DNA from: CAZBEA01 sp964490835
Lineage (GTDB): Bacteria > Patescibacteriota > Microgenomatia > Levybacterales > GWA1-39-11
Assembly (NCBI GenBank): GCA_964490835.1
Contig: CAZBEA010000001.1
Location: forward strand, 1-49,474
Length of the DNA stretch: 49,474 nt
Reading direction: 5' to 3'
The notes beneath the pieces were generated by a model. That model had not been told where the DNA came from. It did no database searches and saw only the letters and a list, made by a program, of their open reading frames with translations. The stretch's first letter is position 1. Each line of letters starts with the position of its first letter. The position numbers and the translations under genes were made by a program. Shown piece after piece: positions 8,130 to 16,332 of this stretch.

Positions 8130-9173
8130 GTGCACAGGCGTCTTATCATCCTTGTGCTGAGTGTGGCGGGATTGTCCCTTGGGATAACCGCGACCGCTCT
8201 CAGCGCGTCAAACTCGGCTGCAGACACAGATCGCTCTGTGCTCTTCGCCAACATCGGCGCTATTCCGGAGAATCAGACGATGAATTCGTCGGGTGCTCAG
8301 GTGGTAGCTCAGTCACTGCAGATGGCTAGTCCGGGCTTGCCCTTCAAGGTATTTGCTCCGGGGCTTGCTGCAGACTCTGCCGTCGGCAGGGTGAATCCGT
8401 CTCCAACACCAACAGTCGTGTCGAGTCCGACAGCGACAAGGTCACCGTTGCCGACCGCGACGAATACACCGACTTTGAGTGTAACTTCGAGTCCAACTCG
8501 AACAAACACTCCGGTGACTTCGACGCCGACAGGGACAGTAAGTCCCACAGCCACGGCAACCCCAACGCCTACCGCGACTCCGACACCGAGTGTGACAGCC
8601 ACGGCAAGCGCAACAGCGACTGCAACAACAGTGTCGCCGACGGCAACATTCACGCCCACATCGACGAACACGCCCACACCGACGTCGACATTCACCCCGA
8701 CTCCCACCAATACCGCTACACCAACTCAGACGCAACCCGCGTGTGAGACGACCGGCGAGCGGACGATTGATTGGGCAGTTGGGAAGACGTTCCAGTCGCC
8801 TGGCGGTCCCGTAATGACTGCGGGAACGATCAATCCGTTCAACGGATGCCAGGGTGGAAACATTACCGTCAACGTGTCGTTTACCTCGCCAACGCCGATC
8901 GAGTGGATAGCTGTCGAGTATGTCTCCTCCGAGCAATCGGGAGGGTGCATCTCGGCTTACTGGCTTGCAGGGTGCCCGGATCCTATCAATGGGGTCATGC
9001 AGGGTACCGGAACGACACTCCCGGCAGTTTCGGGTTCATGGTCATTCACCTTCCCGCACGAAGGACAGACCTATCCGATCACGCTGAGGATCTATGTCAA
9101 GAACGGAGCCATGGCAAATCCCTGGCTCTATGAGGGTCTGTTCTGGATCCAAGACGTTCCTCCCGGTCCCTAG
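8130..9173 (+). CDS. Exported Thr/Pro-rich protein with a C-terminal four-cysteine domain, GC-rich cassette
   Basis: 347 residues. A basic N-terminus and hydrophobic core (MHRRLIILVLSVAGLSLGI) form a signal peptide or anchor. After a stretch of about 60 residues comes a low-complexity Thr/Pro/Ser/Ala linker (about 90-203), typical of wall-spanning or glycosylated stalks. The C-terminal domain (205-347) has four cysteines (205, 240, 273, 282) and many aromatic, beta-prone stretches, with no family I recognise. The start is GTG, chosen because GGAGG (8119-8123) sits 6 nt upstream. Base use is far more GC-rich than the neighbours, with codons ending in C or G. The gene has a leader and is followed by a strong GC hairpin. 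It looks acquired or separately evolving. Confidence 0.8.
   Translation: MHRRLIILVLSVAGLSLGITATALSASNSAADTDRSVLFANIGAIPENQTMNSSGAQVVAQSLQMASPGLPFKVFAPGLAADSAVGRVNPSPTPTVVSSPTATRSPLPTATNTPTLSVTSSPTRTNTPVTSTPTGTVSPTATATPTPTATPTPSVTATASATATATTVSPTATFTPTSTNTPTPTSTFTPTPTNTATPTQTQPACETTGERTIDWAVGKTFQSPGGPVMTAGTINPFNGCQGGNITVNVSFTSPTPIEWIAVEYVSSEQSGGCISAYWLAGCPDPINGVMQGTGTTLPAVSGSWSFTFPHEGQTYPITLRIYVKNGAMANPWLYEGLFWIQDVPPGP
8397..8743 (+). repeat. Low-complexity Thr/Pro codon repeat
   Basis: Imperfect tandem ACN/CCN codons (acgccgaca-type units) encode the Thr/Pro linker of the exported protein. Such tracts are prone to length variation between strains. Confidence 0.8.
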
Positions 9174-9187
9174 GGATCCGGAGACAC

Positions 9188-9220
9188 GCGGGTGCCGGGG
9201 TTCTAATCCCCGGTGCCCGC
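9188..9220 (+). terminator. Strong GC-rich hairpin with T-rich tail after the exported protein gene
   Basis: A 13-bp stem (9188-9200 with 9208-9220, two G-T wobbles) closes a 7-nt loop TTCTAAT and is followed by CTTTTAT. It sits between the convergent 8130 gene and rpe and should act as an intrinsic terminator. The outer 7 bp plus inner 6 bp and the TTC-type loop also resemble a tRNA acceptor/T-arm minihelix. Confidence 0.8.
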
Positions 9221-9224
9221 ACTT

Positions 9225-9854
9225 TTATATTCGGGAGACAAGATTATTGTATGCGGCGCTTGGGTCTTTGGAAAATGAGATGAAACCGGTACTAACAAAT
9301 CTCGTTGCGCCTGCTTTTTTTGCCTCAAAAATTGTTTTGTCATTAATCCCCCCGTCAACCTCGATTGGGATACCTGTTTGAGCTCTAAGTTCTTTTACCC
9401 GGTCAAGCCGTTGTGGGTCAAATGTTTGTCCTGATTCCCCCACATGGTTTGCCGTAAAAACAAGAAGGCAATCAAGATAATCAAGGCCTAAATGGAGACT
9501 ATTTATTGACGTTGGTCCATCAAGAGCAAGTCCGGCCTCCCCATGTTTTTTTGCTCGGTCGATAAAATCGCCTTGGCTCGGCATCCTTTCGACGTGTCCG
9601 ATAAATCGTCTGAATCCTGCTTTTGCAAGAGGGTCGACATACTGAATCGGATTTACAACCATAAGATGTGCCTCTAAAAGAAGTTTTGATGCGTATCTTT
9701 TAAATGGGGCGGGATCAAGATACGTTTTGTTATCGGCAAATGTGCCGTCAATAAAATCGATATGAGCAGATTTTGCAAAAGTCGAAATGGTTGAAAGCCT
9801 TTTTTCGATTGCATGCCAATCGTGCTCAAGCACTCCGGGGATCACTTCATACAT
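9225..9854 (-). CDS. rpe: Ribulose-phosphate 3-epimerase
   Basis: 209 residues, a (beta/alpha)8 barrel of the RPE family, interconverting ribulose 5-phosphate and xylulose 5-phosphate. Family motifs are HIDFIDGTFADN (metal/catalytic Asp region), EAHLMVVNP (HLM) and EVDGGIND (catalytic Asp in the second half). The frame extends 47 codons further upstream into rpiB, but that extension has no family match; the ATG at 9854 fits the family N-terminus. The start overlaps the rpiB stop by 8 nt, indicating translational coupling. Last gene of the PfkB-aldolase-RpiB-Rpe operon. Confidence 0.94.
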   Translation of the reverse strand: MYEVIPGVLEHDWHAIEKRLSTISTFAKSAHIDFIDGTFADNKTYLDPAPFKRYASKLLLEAHLMVVNPIQYVDPLAKAGFRRFIGHVERMPSQGDFIDRAKKHGEAGLALDGPTSINSLHLGLDYLDCLLVFTANHVGESGQTFDPQRLDRVKELRAQTGIPIEVDGGINDKTIFEAKKAGATRFVSTGFISFSKDPSAAYNNLVSRI

Positions 9855-10350
9855 GTTTTTCAAGGTCTCTGATTTTTTGTACCCTTCTTGTGTGTCGCTC
9901 TTCATTCGAAAATGGAGTTTGTATAAAAAGCTCGATAGCCTTGAGTGCGTCCTCGGGATTTGTAATATGTGCGCCGACCGAGAGGATGTTTGCATTATTG
10001 TGTACCCTGGTAAGTTTTACGATTTCAAAAGGATCGGTGCTTGTTTGCCCGGTAACATCGATTGATGATTGAGGGGTGTATGGACCGTAAAACACAACAG
10101 CTCGGACGTTTGGGTATTTATTGGCGACGATTGCCTCGCCTTGCCCGGAGCTTCCAAAAATAATTCCTAAATCTTGCGGATTTTTTGACACATTGTCTAC
10201 TGCAGGACTAATTGTGTCAGGGTAGTCATCGTGTTCGGAATATGAAAAAGCACCGCAGTCTTCCACGCGATATCCTTTGGCGCTCAAAAAAGTTTTTACT
10301 TTTTCCTTCAATTCAAAACCTGCGTGGTCCGTGCCAAGATATATAGTCAT
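9847..10350 (-). CDS. rpiB: Ribose-5-phosphate isomerase B
   Basis: 167 residues of the RpiB/LacAB family, which isomerises ribose 5-phosphate and ribulose 5-phosphate. The substrate loop DHAGFELK (8-15) is present. The catalytic region reads FGSSGQGEAIVANK (65-78): the E. coli-type active cysteine is absent and E72 occupies the place used by the Mycobacterium tuberculosis enzyme, so this is the glutamate-type subfamily. The protein is slightly longer than usual at the C-terminus. It starts 2 nt after the aldolase stop and overlaps rpe. Confidence 0.95.
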   Translation of the reverse strand: MTIYLGTDHAGFELKEKVKTFLSAKGYRVEDCGAFSYSEHDDYPDTISPAVDNVSKNPQDLGIIFGSSGQGEAIVANKYPNVRAVVFYGPYTPQSSIDVTGQTSTDPFEIVKLTRVHNNANILSVGAHITNPEDALKAIELFIQTPFSNEERHTRRVQKIRDLEKHV

Positions 10351-10352
10351 AT

Positions 10353-11216
10353 CTATAATACATTCACCGTGTTATACAGTCGCATTTTCTCTTCAGCAAG
10401 AGCCGCAGCTGCCTCTCGAGCGGGTAATTCATAGACTTGTGGTGAAAGCTCATCGGGATTGTCGGACAGAGCTTTTCTTAATGACGTTGTGTACGCCTGT
10501 CGAAGCTCGGTGGAGATATGCGAATTATTAAACCCCATTTGAACCATTCTTCTGATATCTTCGTCATGAATCCCTGAGCCGCCGTGAATTGTGAATGTTA
10601 AGTCTTGTGGGAGCGCGGCGCGAAGCTCTTCGATGAGTTCAAATCGTATAATTTTATCGTTGAGCGCGATTCCATGCATGTTCCCAACGGCCGGGGCAAA
10701 CCGATCGATGTGCGTTGCCTCGACGAATTGTACCGCCTCATCGACTTTTGTATAGGACTCTTCAGGAATTTCGATAACTTCGTTGTATATTTTTGAAGAG
10801 TCGGTGACCAAATATCCGAGTTCTGCCTCGACCTCGACTTCTGGATTTTTACTTTTAACATAATCTACTACCCTCTTTGTGCCTTCGATGTTCTCGTCAA
10901 ATGGTTGTTTTGATAGATCGATATGAATTGAATCGTAGCCGGCATCAAAGGCAGCGATTGCTGCTTCGACACTTTTTGTGTGATCCGCATTTAAAAATAT
11001 ATGAAGTCCTTCGTCTCGGAAACTACGCACGAGAGCAACTGCTTGTTTGAGCCCGACATGTTTGCGTTCTCCCTCGGAGGTTCCCACGAGAATTGGCGCA
11101 TTGAGTTTTTTGGCCGCATCGACGATTCCATTGAGTTGCGCAAGACTTGAGAAATTAAAATGTGGAACTGCCCATTTTTCGTGCAATGCTTTTTGATGAA
11201 GTTCGTGTAGGGTCAT
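10353..11216 (-). CDS. Class II ketose-bisphosphate (fructose-bisphosphate) aldolase
   Basis: 287 residues of the zinc-dependent class II family. Metal and catalytic residues can be placed: D78-H79 (NADHTKSVE), E132 in the VEAELG motif, H181 (GNMHG) and H211 (TIHGGSGI). It should split a ketose 1,6-bisphosphate (fructose, possibly tagatose or sedoheptulose) to DHAP plus an aldose phosphate. The ADHT variation of the usual LDHG motif may reflect altered specificity. It overlaps the upstream kinase by 4 nt (ATGA) and lies 2 nt from rpiB, forming a sugar-phosphate operon. A second, unrelated class I aldolase is encoded at 46675. Confidence 0.93.
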   Translation of the reverse strand: MTLHELHQKALHEKWAVPHFNFSSLAQLNGIVDAAKKLNAPILVGTSEGERKHVGLKQAVALVRSFRDEGLHIFLNADHTKSVEAAIAAFDAGYDSIHIDLSKQPFDENIEGTKRVVDYVKSKNPEVEVEAELGYLVTDSSKIYNEVIEIPEESYTKVDEAVQFVEATHIDRFAPAVGNMHGIALNDKIIRFELIEELRAALPQDLTFTIHGGSGIHDEDIRRMVQMGFNNSHISTELRQAYTTSLRKALSDNPDELSPQVYELPAREAAAALAEEKMRLYNTVNVL

Positions 11217-12190
11217 TCTAATGGTTTTGGCTGAAATGAATCGTTTTCATCACACAGTGTACGTGTTTCGTCTCTATTAAGCAAGCCGTTTTGTGCTCCT
11301 GGTATCTGCATAACAAAATGTGCGTTCATCGCTCCCCACCGCATAGCATTGTGAACCGACTCTCCATTCAGGATTGCGGCCAAGAAAGCAGAAGCGTACG
11401 AGTCTCCTGCTCCGGTTTTTTCTCCCCCTCCTTCGCCAAACGGCGGAAGGAAGAGCGCGTCGGTATCGCGAGTAAGTGAATACGCGCCGTTTTTCCCGTC
11501 TGTTACCGAGACAACAGAGGGCCCAAGCGTAAGAAGCATATGCAGGATGTCTTTTATCGATTCCGGATGGTGATCAAAGGCCGTGAGAATTGTTTTGGCC
11601 TCATCGAGATTGATAAAAAGATAGGTTGAGGCATGAAGAGTTTTTTTGAACGTCTCGTTCATATTTTCCATCTGTTTGGAACCTGGAGAAAATGCAATCT
11701 TAATAGAGTTCTTTGTCGCAAATTCCAGAATTTGCTCGTATGCTCGTTCCCATGTATTACTGATAGAGGTAAGATACAATGCATCAAATGCAGAGTTCTG
11801 AATTGCAGGTGTGAACGCATGTTCGGCTTCTGGGTGATACGAGAGAATAACCCGATCCTGCGGGAGGTTAAGAACAAGAGAGACGGGACTTTTTTCGGTA
11901 TTTGATTCCGGGCTAACCATTGTGAGGCCTCGCTCTAAGATCTTGGATTTAAGATATGACGAAAGTGCATCGGTAGATAGATACGTATAAAAAGATGTTT
12001 CTAATCCAAAATTTTGAAGCGCTACAGCTACGTTTGCCCCATTCCCCCCGATCTCAAAAACAGTATGTGACAGGGGAATTTTATCTCCTAATTTAAAAGA
12101 TAAAGTCGAATCATTAATCGCAATTTTTGATGGATCATCAAGATATAACAGAACATCGACGATACTCGATCCTACTACTAATGCTTTCAT
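11213..12190 (-). CDS. PfkB-family sugar (phosphate) kinase
   Basis: 325 residues of the ribokinase/PfkB fold. The first signature is GGNGANVAVAL; the second, EKTGAGDSYASAF, carries the catalytic Asp of GAGD and the anion hole. Possible substrates are fructose 6-phosphate, fructose 1-phosphate, a pentose or a nucleoside. Coupling (4-nt overlap) to a ketose-bisphosphate aldolase favours a ketose phosphate, but this is inference. The frame is open 14 codons upstream; ATG 12190 is chosen because it begins the family N-terminus (MKALVVGSSIVD) and has TACAAT ending 10 nt before it. First gene of the operon. Confidence 0.92.
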   Translation of the reverse strand: MKALVVGSSIVDVLLYLDDPSKIAINDSTLSFKLGDKIPLSHTVFEIGGNGANVAVALQNFGLETSFYTYLSTDALSSYLKSKILERGLTMVSPESNTEKSPVSLVLNLPQDRVILSYHPEAEHAFTPAIQNSAFDALYLTSISNTWERAYEQILEFATKNSIKIAFSPGSKQMENMNETFKKTLHASTYLFINLDEAKTILTAFDHHPESIKDILHMLLTLGPSVVSVTDGKNGAYSLTRDTDALFLPPFGEGGGEKTGAGDSYASAFLAAILNGESVHNAMRWGAMNAHFVMQIPGAQNGLLNRDETRTLCDENDSFQPKPLE

Positions 12191-12200
12191 GAATAAATCA

Positions 12201-12206
12201 ATTGTA
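12201..12206 (-). promoter_or_regulatory. -10 box TACAAT of the pfkB-fba-rpiB-rpe operon
   Basis: TACAAT on the minus strand ends 10 nt before ATG 12190, giving a leader of only a few nucleotides. Confidence 0.5.
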
Positions 12207-12280
12207 CAACAAAAATCAACCAAATAGAGCAAAAACGACTATAGGGCAAAACAGATATTCTTTTTTACCCACGCTTCTGA

Positions 12281-12286
12281 TATAAT
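12281..12286 (+). promoter_or_regulatory. -10 box TATAAT of the first PBP gene
   Basis: A perfect TATAAT, 30 nt before ATG 12317, gives a short leader of about 24 nt with no Shine-Dalgarno. The -35 is weak. Confidence 0.55.
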
Positions 12287-12316
12287 CGAGGCTAATCTCC
12301 CTGCCTGAGTGTTTGT

Positions 12317-14614
12317 ATGAGCATAATAACGTACGCGCTGTTAATCGTGTTCTATGGGCTTATTAAATTAGGGGAAGGTGTCGTGTGGGTTGTGAAGCTC
12401 CTGCCCGAAGTGTTGCTGGGACGCAGGGGAAAAAGCTCCTCAACCCGAAGAAAAGATACATTTCATCTTGTCGACCGAAAAAAAAGATACAAACAACGAA
12501 CCCGAAGATTTCTTAAAAGAACGATCTCAATCCTCACATCATTGCTGTTATTTCCAATCACAATTACCAGGGAAATAATCCATTCGGTAACTCGTTCAAA
12601 AAAGAAAAAAATAGCAAAGAAAAAAATAAAAAAGACCGCGTATAGGCCAACGTTTTTTTATAAATTTAAATATGTAACCATCGGTGTAATACTCTCTTCG
12701 CTTCTACTATTTATTCCGGGGGTATTTTTAGTATTTTTGTCGGATCTCCCAAATCCGAACCGCCTTTCACAGGATTTTATCCCCAAAACAACAAAAATCT
12801 ACGACAGAAATAACACGCTTCTCTACGAGATTTATGTGAATCAGAACCGGACTCTTGTAACGCTTGATCAAATACCGGCCCACTTGCAACAGGCAACCAT
12901 TTCTATTGAGGATAAAAATTTTTACAACCATCCGGGTTTTGATCTTAGAGGAATCACTCGCGCATTCGTTTCAAATATAAAAAATAAAGAACTCCAGGGT
13001 GGATCAACCATTACGCAACAACTTATCAAGTCGGCCCTTCTCACTTCGGAGCCCAAGCTGAGCAGAAAAGTGAAAGAGGTGGTCGTTGCGTTTTGGACAG
13101 AGAGAAGATATTCAAAGGACAAAATTTTAGAGCTTTATTTTAACTATGTTCCGTATGGGGGAACCGCCTGGGGAGCCGAGGCTGCGAGTAAAATATATTT
13201 TGGGAAGAGTGTTTCGGATTTAACTCTTGCAGAGTCTGCTTATCTTGCCGGTCTTCCTCGTGCTCCGAGTATTTATTCTCCATTCGGACAAACTCCGGAA
13301 CTTGGAAAAAAACGTCAGAAAGAAGTCTTGGATGCTATGGTTCGTGACGGATTTATTACGCGCAGTATGGCAGAAGATGCGCTTGGGGAGGAGCTTATTT
13401 TTGAAGAGGCGACTACTCCGATTAAAGCACCACATTTTGTTATGTACGTAAGAGACCTTCTCATTCAAAAATACGGTCTTTCAGAAGTGGAGCGAGGCGG
13501 GTTGCAAGTAAAAACATCGCTGGACTTATCAGTTCAGGAATATGCTGAGGAAGTAGTAAGAGAAAGCGTCGATGAATCAAGTGAGCTTCTTATTTCAAAC
13601 GGTGCTGCTCTGATCACCAAGCCATCGACAGGGGAAATTCTTGCAATGGTGGGGTCTCGGGATTATTTCGATCGTGACAATGGAGGGAATGTAAATTTAA
13701 CAACAGCGCTTCGTCAGCCCGGATCCACGATAAAACTTATCACCTACACACTCGCACTTTCAAATGGTAAAACCGAGGCAACGCTTATTGATGATGCTCC
13801 ACTTGCAATCCGAACGCCCTCGGGTGAGATATACGCGCCGGTCAACTATGGGGGAGGATACCGGGGAAAGGTCCCGCTTCGGGAGGCATTCGCAAATTCG
13901 TATAACACGCCAGCCGTCAGACTTGCTCAGGAACTCACCGTTAAAAACCTTGTTAATTATGGGAAGAAAATGGGAATTGCATCTTGGGATCCACGACGTC
14001 CGTACGGGCTTTCAATAACCCTTGGAGGTGGTGAAACCCGCATGACGGATCTGGCCGTGGCGTACGGTACGATTGCAAATAATGGAAAGAAGAAGGAGCT
14101 CAATCCTATTCTTGAAGTTCAGGATGCCTATGGAAATAAAATCTATCAAAATAACACCATTCAGGAGGCTGTCGTTGATGAGAAGGTAGCATTTATTATC
14201 GAGGATATTCTTTCCGATAATAAAGCCAGAAGTGCTGCTTTTGGTCAGAATTCCCCACTTTCGATTCCAGGGTCCAGAGTTAGCGTGAAGACCGGTACAA
14301 CAGATAATAAACGTGACAATTGGACGGTTGGGTTTACCCATGATTTTGTCATAGCAACGTGGGTAGGGAATAATGATAATTCTCCGATGAGTCAAAATTT
14401 GGTTTCGGGAATTACCGGCGCTGCACCGATTTGGAATGAATTGACCCGATTTATGCTTGAGGAATTTCCATCTCCCGATGTTGCAACCCCGCCGGCCGGA
14501 TTGGTGAGAAAATGGTGTAATGGGCGTGAGAGATACTTTGTCCCGGGAACCGAGAACACAGTTTCGTGTGGATTTGCTCCTTCTCCTAGTGCTGCTCCTG
14601 TTCGAATTTTTTAA
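12317..14614 (+). CDS. Bifunctional class A penicillin-binding protein (PBP1A-like)
   Basis: 765 residues. Unusually long N-terminal region: a hydrophobic segment at 2-17, a very basic stretch (about 35-110, rich in Lys/Arg) and a transmembrane anchor at about 119-141. The GT51 glycosyltransferase follows, with E198-D199 in EDKNFYNHPG and GGSTITQQL. The transpeptidase has S470-TIK473 (SxxK), S528-YN (SxN) and K658-TG. It polymerises and cross-links peptidoglycan outside the membrane. The stop overlaps the convergent cytidylate-kinase-like gene by 29 nt. A paralogue lies at 20371-22587. Confidence 0.97.
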   Translation: MSIITYALLIVFYGLIKLGEGVVWVVKLLPEVLLGRRGKSSSTRRKDTFHLVDRKKRYKQRTRRFLKRTISILTSLLLFPITITREIIHSVTRSKKKKIAKKKIKKTAYRPTFFYKFKYVTIGVILSSLLLFIPGVFLVFLSDLPNPNRLSQDFIPKTTKIYDRNNTLLYEIYVNQNRTLVTLDQIPAHLQQATISIEDKNFYNHPGFDLRGITRAFVSNIKNKELQGGSTITQQLIKSALLTSEPKLSRKVKEVVVAFWTERRYSKDKILELYFNYVPYGGTAWGAEAASKIYFGKSVSDLTLAESAYLAGLPRAPSIYSPFGQTPELGKKRQKEVLDAMVRDGFITRSMAEDALGEELIFEEATTPIKAPHFVMYVRDLLIQKYGLSEVERGGLQVKTSLDLSVQEYAEEVVRESVDESSELLISNGAALITKPSTGEILAMVGSRDYFDRDNGGNVNLTTALRQPGSTIKLITYTLALSNGKTEATLIDDAPLAIRTPSGEIYAPVNYGGGYRGKVPLREAFANSYNTPAVRLAQELTVKNLVNYGKKMGIASWDPRRPYGLSITLGGGETRMTDLAVAYGTIANNGKKKELNPILEVQDAYGNKIYQNNTIQEAVVDEKVAFIIEDILSDNKARSAAFGQNSPLSIPGSRVSVKTGTTDNKRDNWTVGFTHDFVIATWVGNNDNSPMSQNLVSGITGAAPIWNELTRFMLEEFPSPDVATPPAGLVRKWCNGRERYFVPGTENTVSCGFAPSPSAAPVRIF

Positions 14615-15193
14615 ATTCGGTTAGTGCAGTTTGAAAAGCTTCCTCCTCACCGAGCCGATACGTGTTGATTACAAGATCGTAATAGTTTCTGTCATAATAC
14701 GTCCAGTTCGGGTCATCATGTGCGTATAGTTTTCTCCATTTTTCCAGGTCGTTTTTTTCTCTTTCCAAAACCTCTTCTTTTGCTTCTTTCACCGGATGGT
14801 GATCTCTGTTGGCAAGTCTATCAATTCGAATTTGTGTTTGATCTTCACCGTTATCATCCNNNNNNNNNNAATAACCAAAATTTTAAAAACGCCTGTTATT
14901 CCTTGAGCGTTGAATCCGGCGAGTTTTGCTTCAAGAATAAGTTTGGATTCATTTTGCAAGGTTTCAGCCAGATGTTTGTCAAACAAGACATCTTCTTCAT
15001 CGGGTCTGAGATTTGTGTCTTTCGGGTTGAGCGACATTCTCTGACGGATGGCCTCCCAAAATATTTGTCCTCCCTCGATGTGTTCCCACCCAAGTTCTTG
15101 TGAAAGCCTTTTTGCAAGCGTAGTTGAACCGGAGGCTATTCGCCCCGAAACAGTAACGATACGGACAGTGTTTGATTCGTAAATACTCGACAT
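14586..15193 (-). CDS. Cytidylate-kinase-like P-loop kinase, interrupted by an assembly gap
   Basis: The N-terminal part (from 15193) reads VRIVTVSGRIASGSTTLAKRL, a P-loop of the cytidylate-kinase-like family (PF13189), with EHIEGGQIFW as NMP-binding region. The C-terminal part begins after the N run and continues as IRIDRLANRD, then KEAKEEVLEREKNDLEKW and YDLVINTYRLGEEE, the typical lid and end of this family. The two halves are in different frames across the 10 Ns, so the N run is a placeholder of wrong length, not a true frameshift (inference). It lies 5 nt downstream of gap and overlaps the convergent PBP stop by 29 nt. Likely substrates are CMP or dCMP. Confidence 0.8.
14860..14869. other. 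Run of 10 Ns (assembly gap)
   Basis: Ten undetermined bases inside the cytidylate-kinase-like gene. For the flanking coding frames to join, the true insert must be 2 more than a multiple of 3. Confidence 0.97.
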
Positions 15194-15198
15194 GGAGA

Positions 15199-16275
15199 TT
15201 ATCTGCCTTGAATGTTTCTGCCTACTTGAATGGTTTGTTCAACAAGACGCGATGCATATCCGAATTCGTTGTCGTACCATGCAACCACTTTGACGAGATT
15301 GCCTCCGACCACTTGGGTCAAAGATAAGTCTACAAGAGATGAAACAGACCTACCGATTATATCACTTGAAACAACAGGGTCATGGGTCACTTCTAAAATT
15401 CCTTTGTAGCGGGGACTTTGGCTCGCTTCGATGAGCGCTTGGTTAACTTCATCAACTGTCACATCGCGCTTTAACACGAAAGTAAAATCGGACAAGGAGC
15501 CGACAGGAACAGGAACCCGAAATGCCACTCCTTCAAAGATCCCCTTCAACTCAGGGACTACCAGGTGAGCAGCCTTTGCCGCGCCTGTTGAAGTGGGGAT
15601 GATATTCAAAGCCGCTGCCCGTGCCCGTCTGTAGTCATCGTGTCCACCATCCTGAAGGCGCTGGTCAGAGGTGTACCCGTGAATTGTGGACATCATAGCC
15701 TTCTCTACTCCAAAGGTATGTTGGATAACTTGCGCCACCGGGGTTATGCAATTTGTCGTACATGATGCATTTGATACAATCGGGGTCATCTCGCCTTTGT
15801 TCTCATCAGTCATATTCACTCCCAGCACTTTCGTTGGTCCCGATTCGCCTTTAAATGGGGCCGAAAGAATCGCCGCTCTGGCACCGGCGTCGATATGGAG
15901 TTGCATTTTTTCTTCGGTGGTAAATACACCTGTAGACTCGATAACTACATCGACATTCAGAGCCGCCCACGGATATTTCTTGTTATCTTTTTCCGAAAAG
16001 ATAGGAATCGGTTGACCGTCAACGAGGATCGATCCCAAAAACCCTGCTTCCGTTGTAATGGGACACGGCATCTCCTCGGGGGCTTTTGTTTCAAATCGAT
16101 TCGGGAGAGTTCTGTATACGGAATCGTATTTGAGTAAGAACATCCAACCGTTCAGGTCGGAGCTGGACCCGGCATTGATTCCGACCACTTCCACCTCATC
16201 ACGAAAACGCTCAATAATAATTCGGTGGGCTACCCTTCCGATACGACCATACCCGTTAATTACAACTCGGATCAT
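15199..16275 (-). CDS. gap: Glyceraldehyde-3-phosphate dehydrogenase
   Basis: 358 residues. The Rossmann motif is NGYGRIGR (7-14); the active site is SNASCTTNC with nucleophile C172, and the base is H199 in STIHGYT. The C-terminal WYDNEFGYA is canonical. The NAD-selecting Asp after the second strand is missing (GINAGSSSD where GIND is usual), which hints at NADP use or dual specificity. A loop near residues 60-80 is slightly longer than usual. Glycolytic enzyme, cytoplasmic. A TATGCT box ends 6 nt before the ATG. The kinase-like gene follows after 5 nt, so the two probably form one transcript. Confidence 0.97.
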   Translation of the reverse strand: MIRVVINGYGRIGRVAHRIIIERFRDEVEVVGINAGSSSDLNGWMFLLKYDSVYRTLPNRFETKAPEEMPCPITTEAGFLGSILVDGQPIPIFSEKDNKKYPWAALNVDVVIESTGVFTTEEKMQLHIDAGARAAILSAPFKGESGPTKVLGVNMTDENKGEMTPIVSNASCTTNCITPVAQVIQHTFGVEKAMMSTIHGYTSDQRLQDGGHDDYRRARAAALNIIPTSTGAAKAAHLVVPELKGIFEGVAFRVPVPVGSLSDFTFVLKRDVTVDEVNQALIEASQSPRYKGILEVTHDPVVSSDIIGRSVSSLVDLSLTQVVGGNLVKVVAWYDNEFGYASRLVEQTIQVGRNIQGR

Positions 16276-16281
16276 ATATCA

Positions 16282-16287
16282 AGCATA
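16282..16287 (-). promoter_or_regulatory. -10 box TATGCT of gap
   Basis: TATGCT on the minus strand ends 6 nt before the gap ATG. Confidence 0.5.
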
Positions 16288-16332
16288 GCGAAAATGTGTC
16301 ATTTTGTGCAAGTGGATAATTGTTTCCTGGTT

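Noticed and set aside
8078..8329. Out-of-frame ORF starting at TTG 8078 after AAAGGAG, upstream of and overlapping the exported protein gene
   Set aside because: Overlaps the main gene for about 200 nt, shows no domain, and the GGAGG-GTG start at 8130 explains the region better. A leader-peptide role cannot be excluded.
8309..8936. Long minus-strand ORFs opposite the Thr/Pro linker
   Set aside because: Val/Gly- and Arg/Cys-rich mirror images of the GC-rich repeat; no start signals or family.
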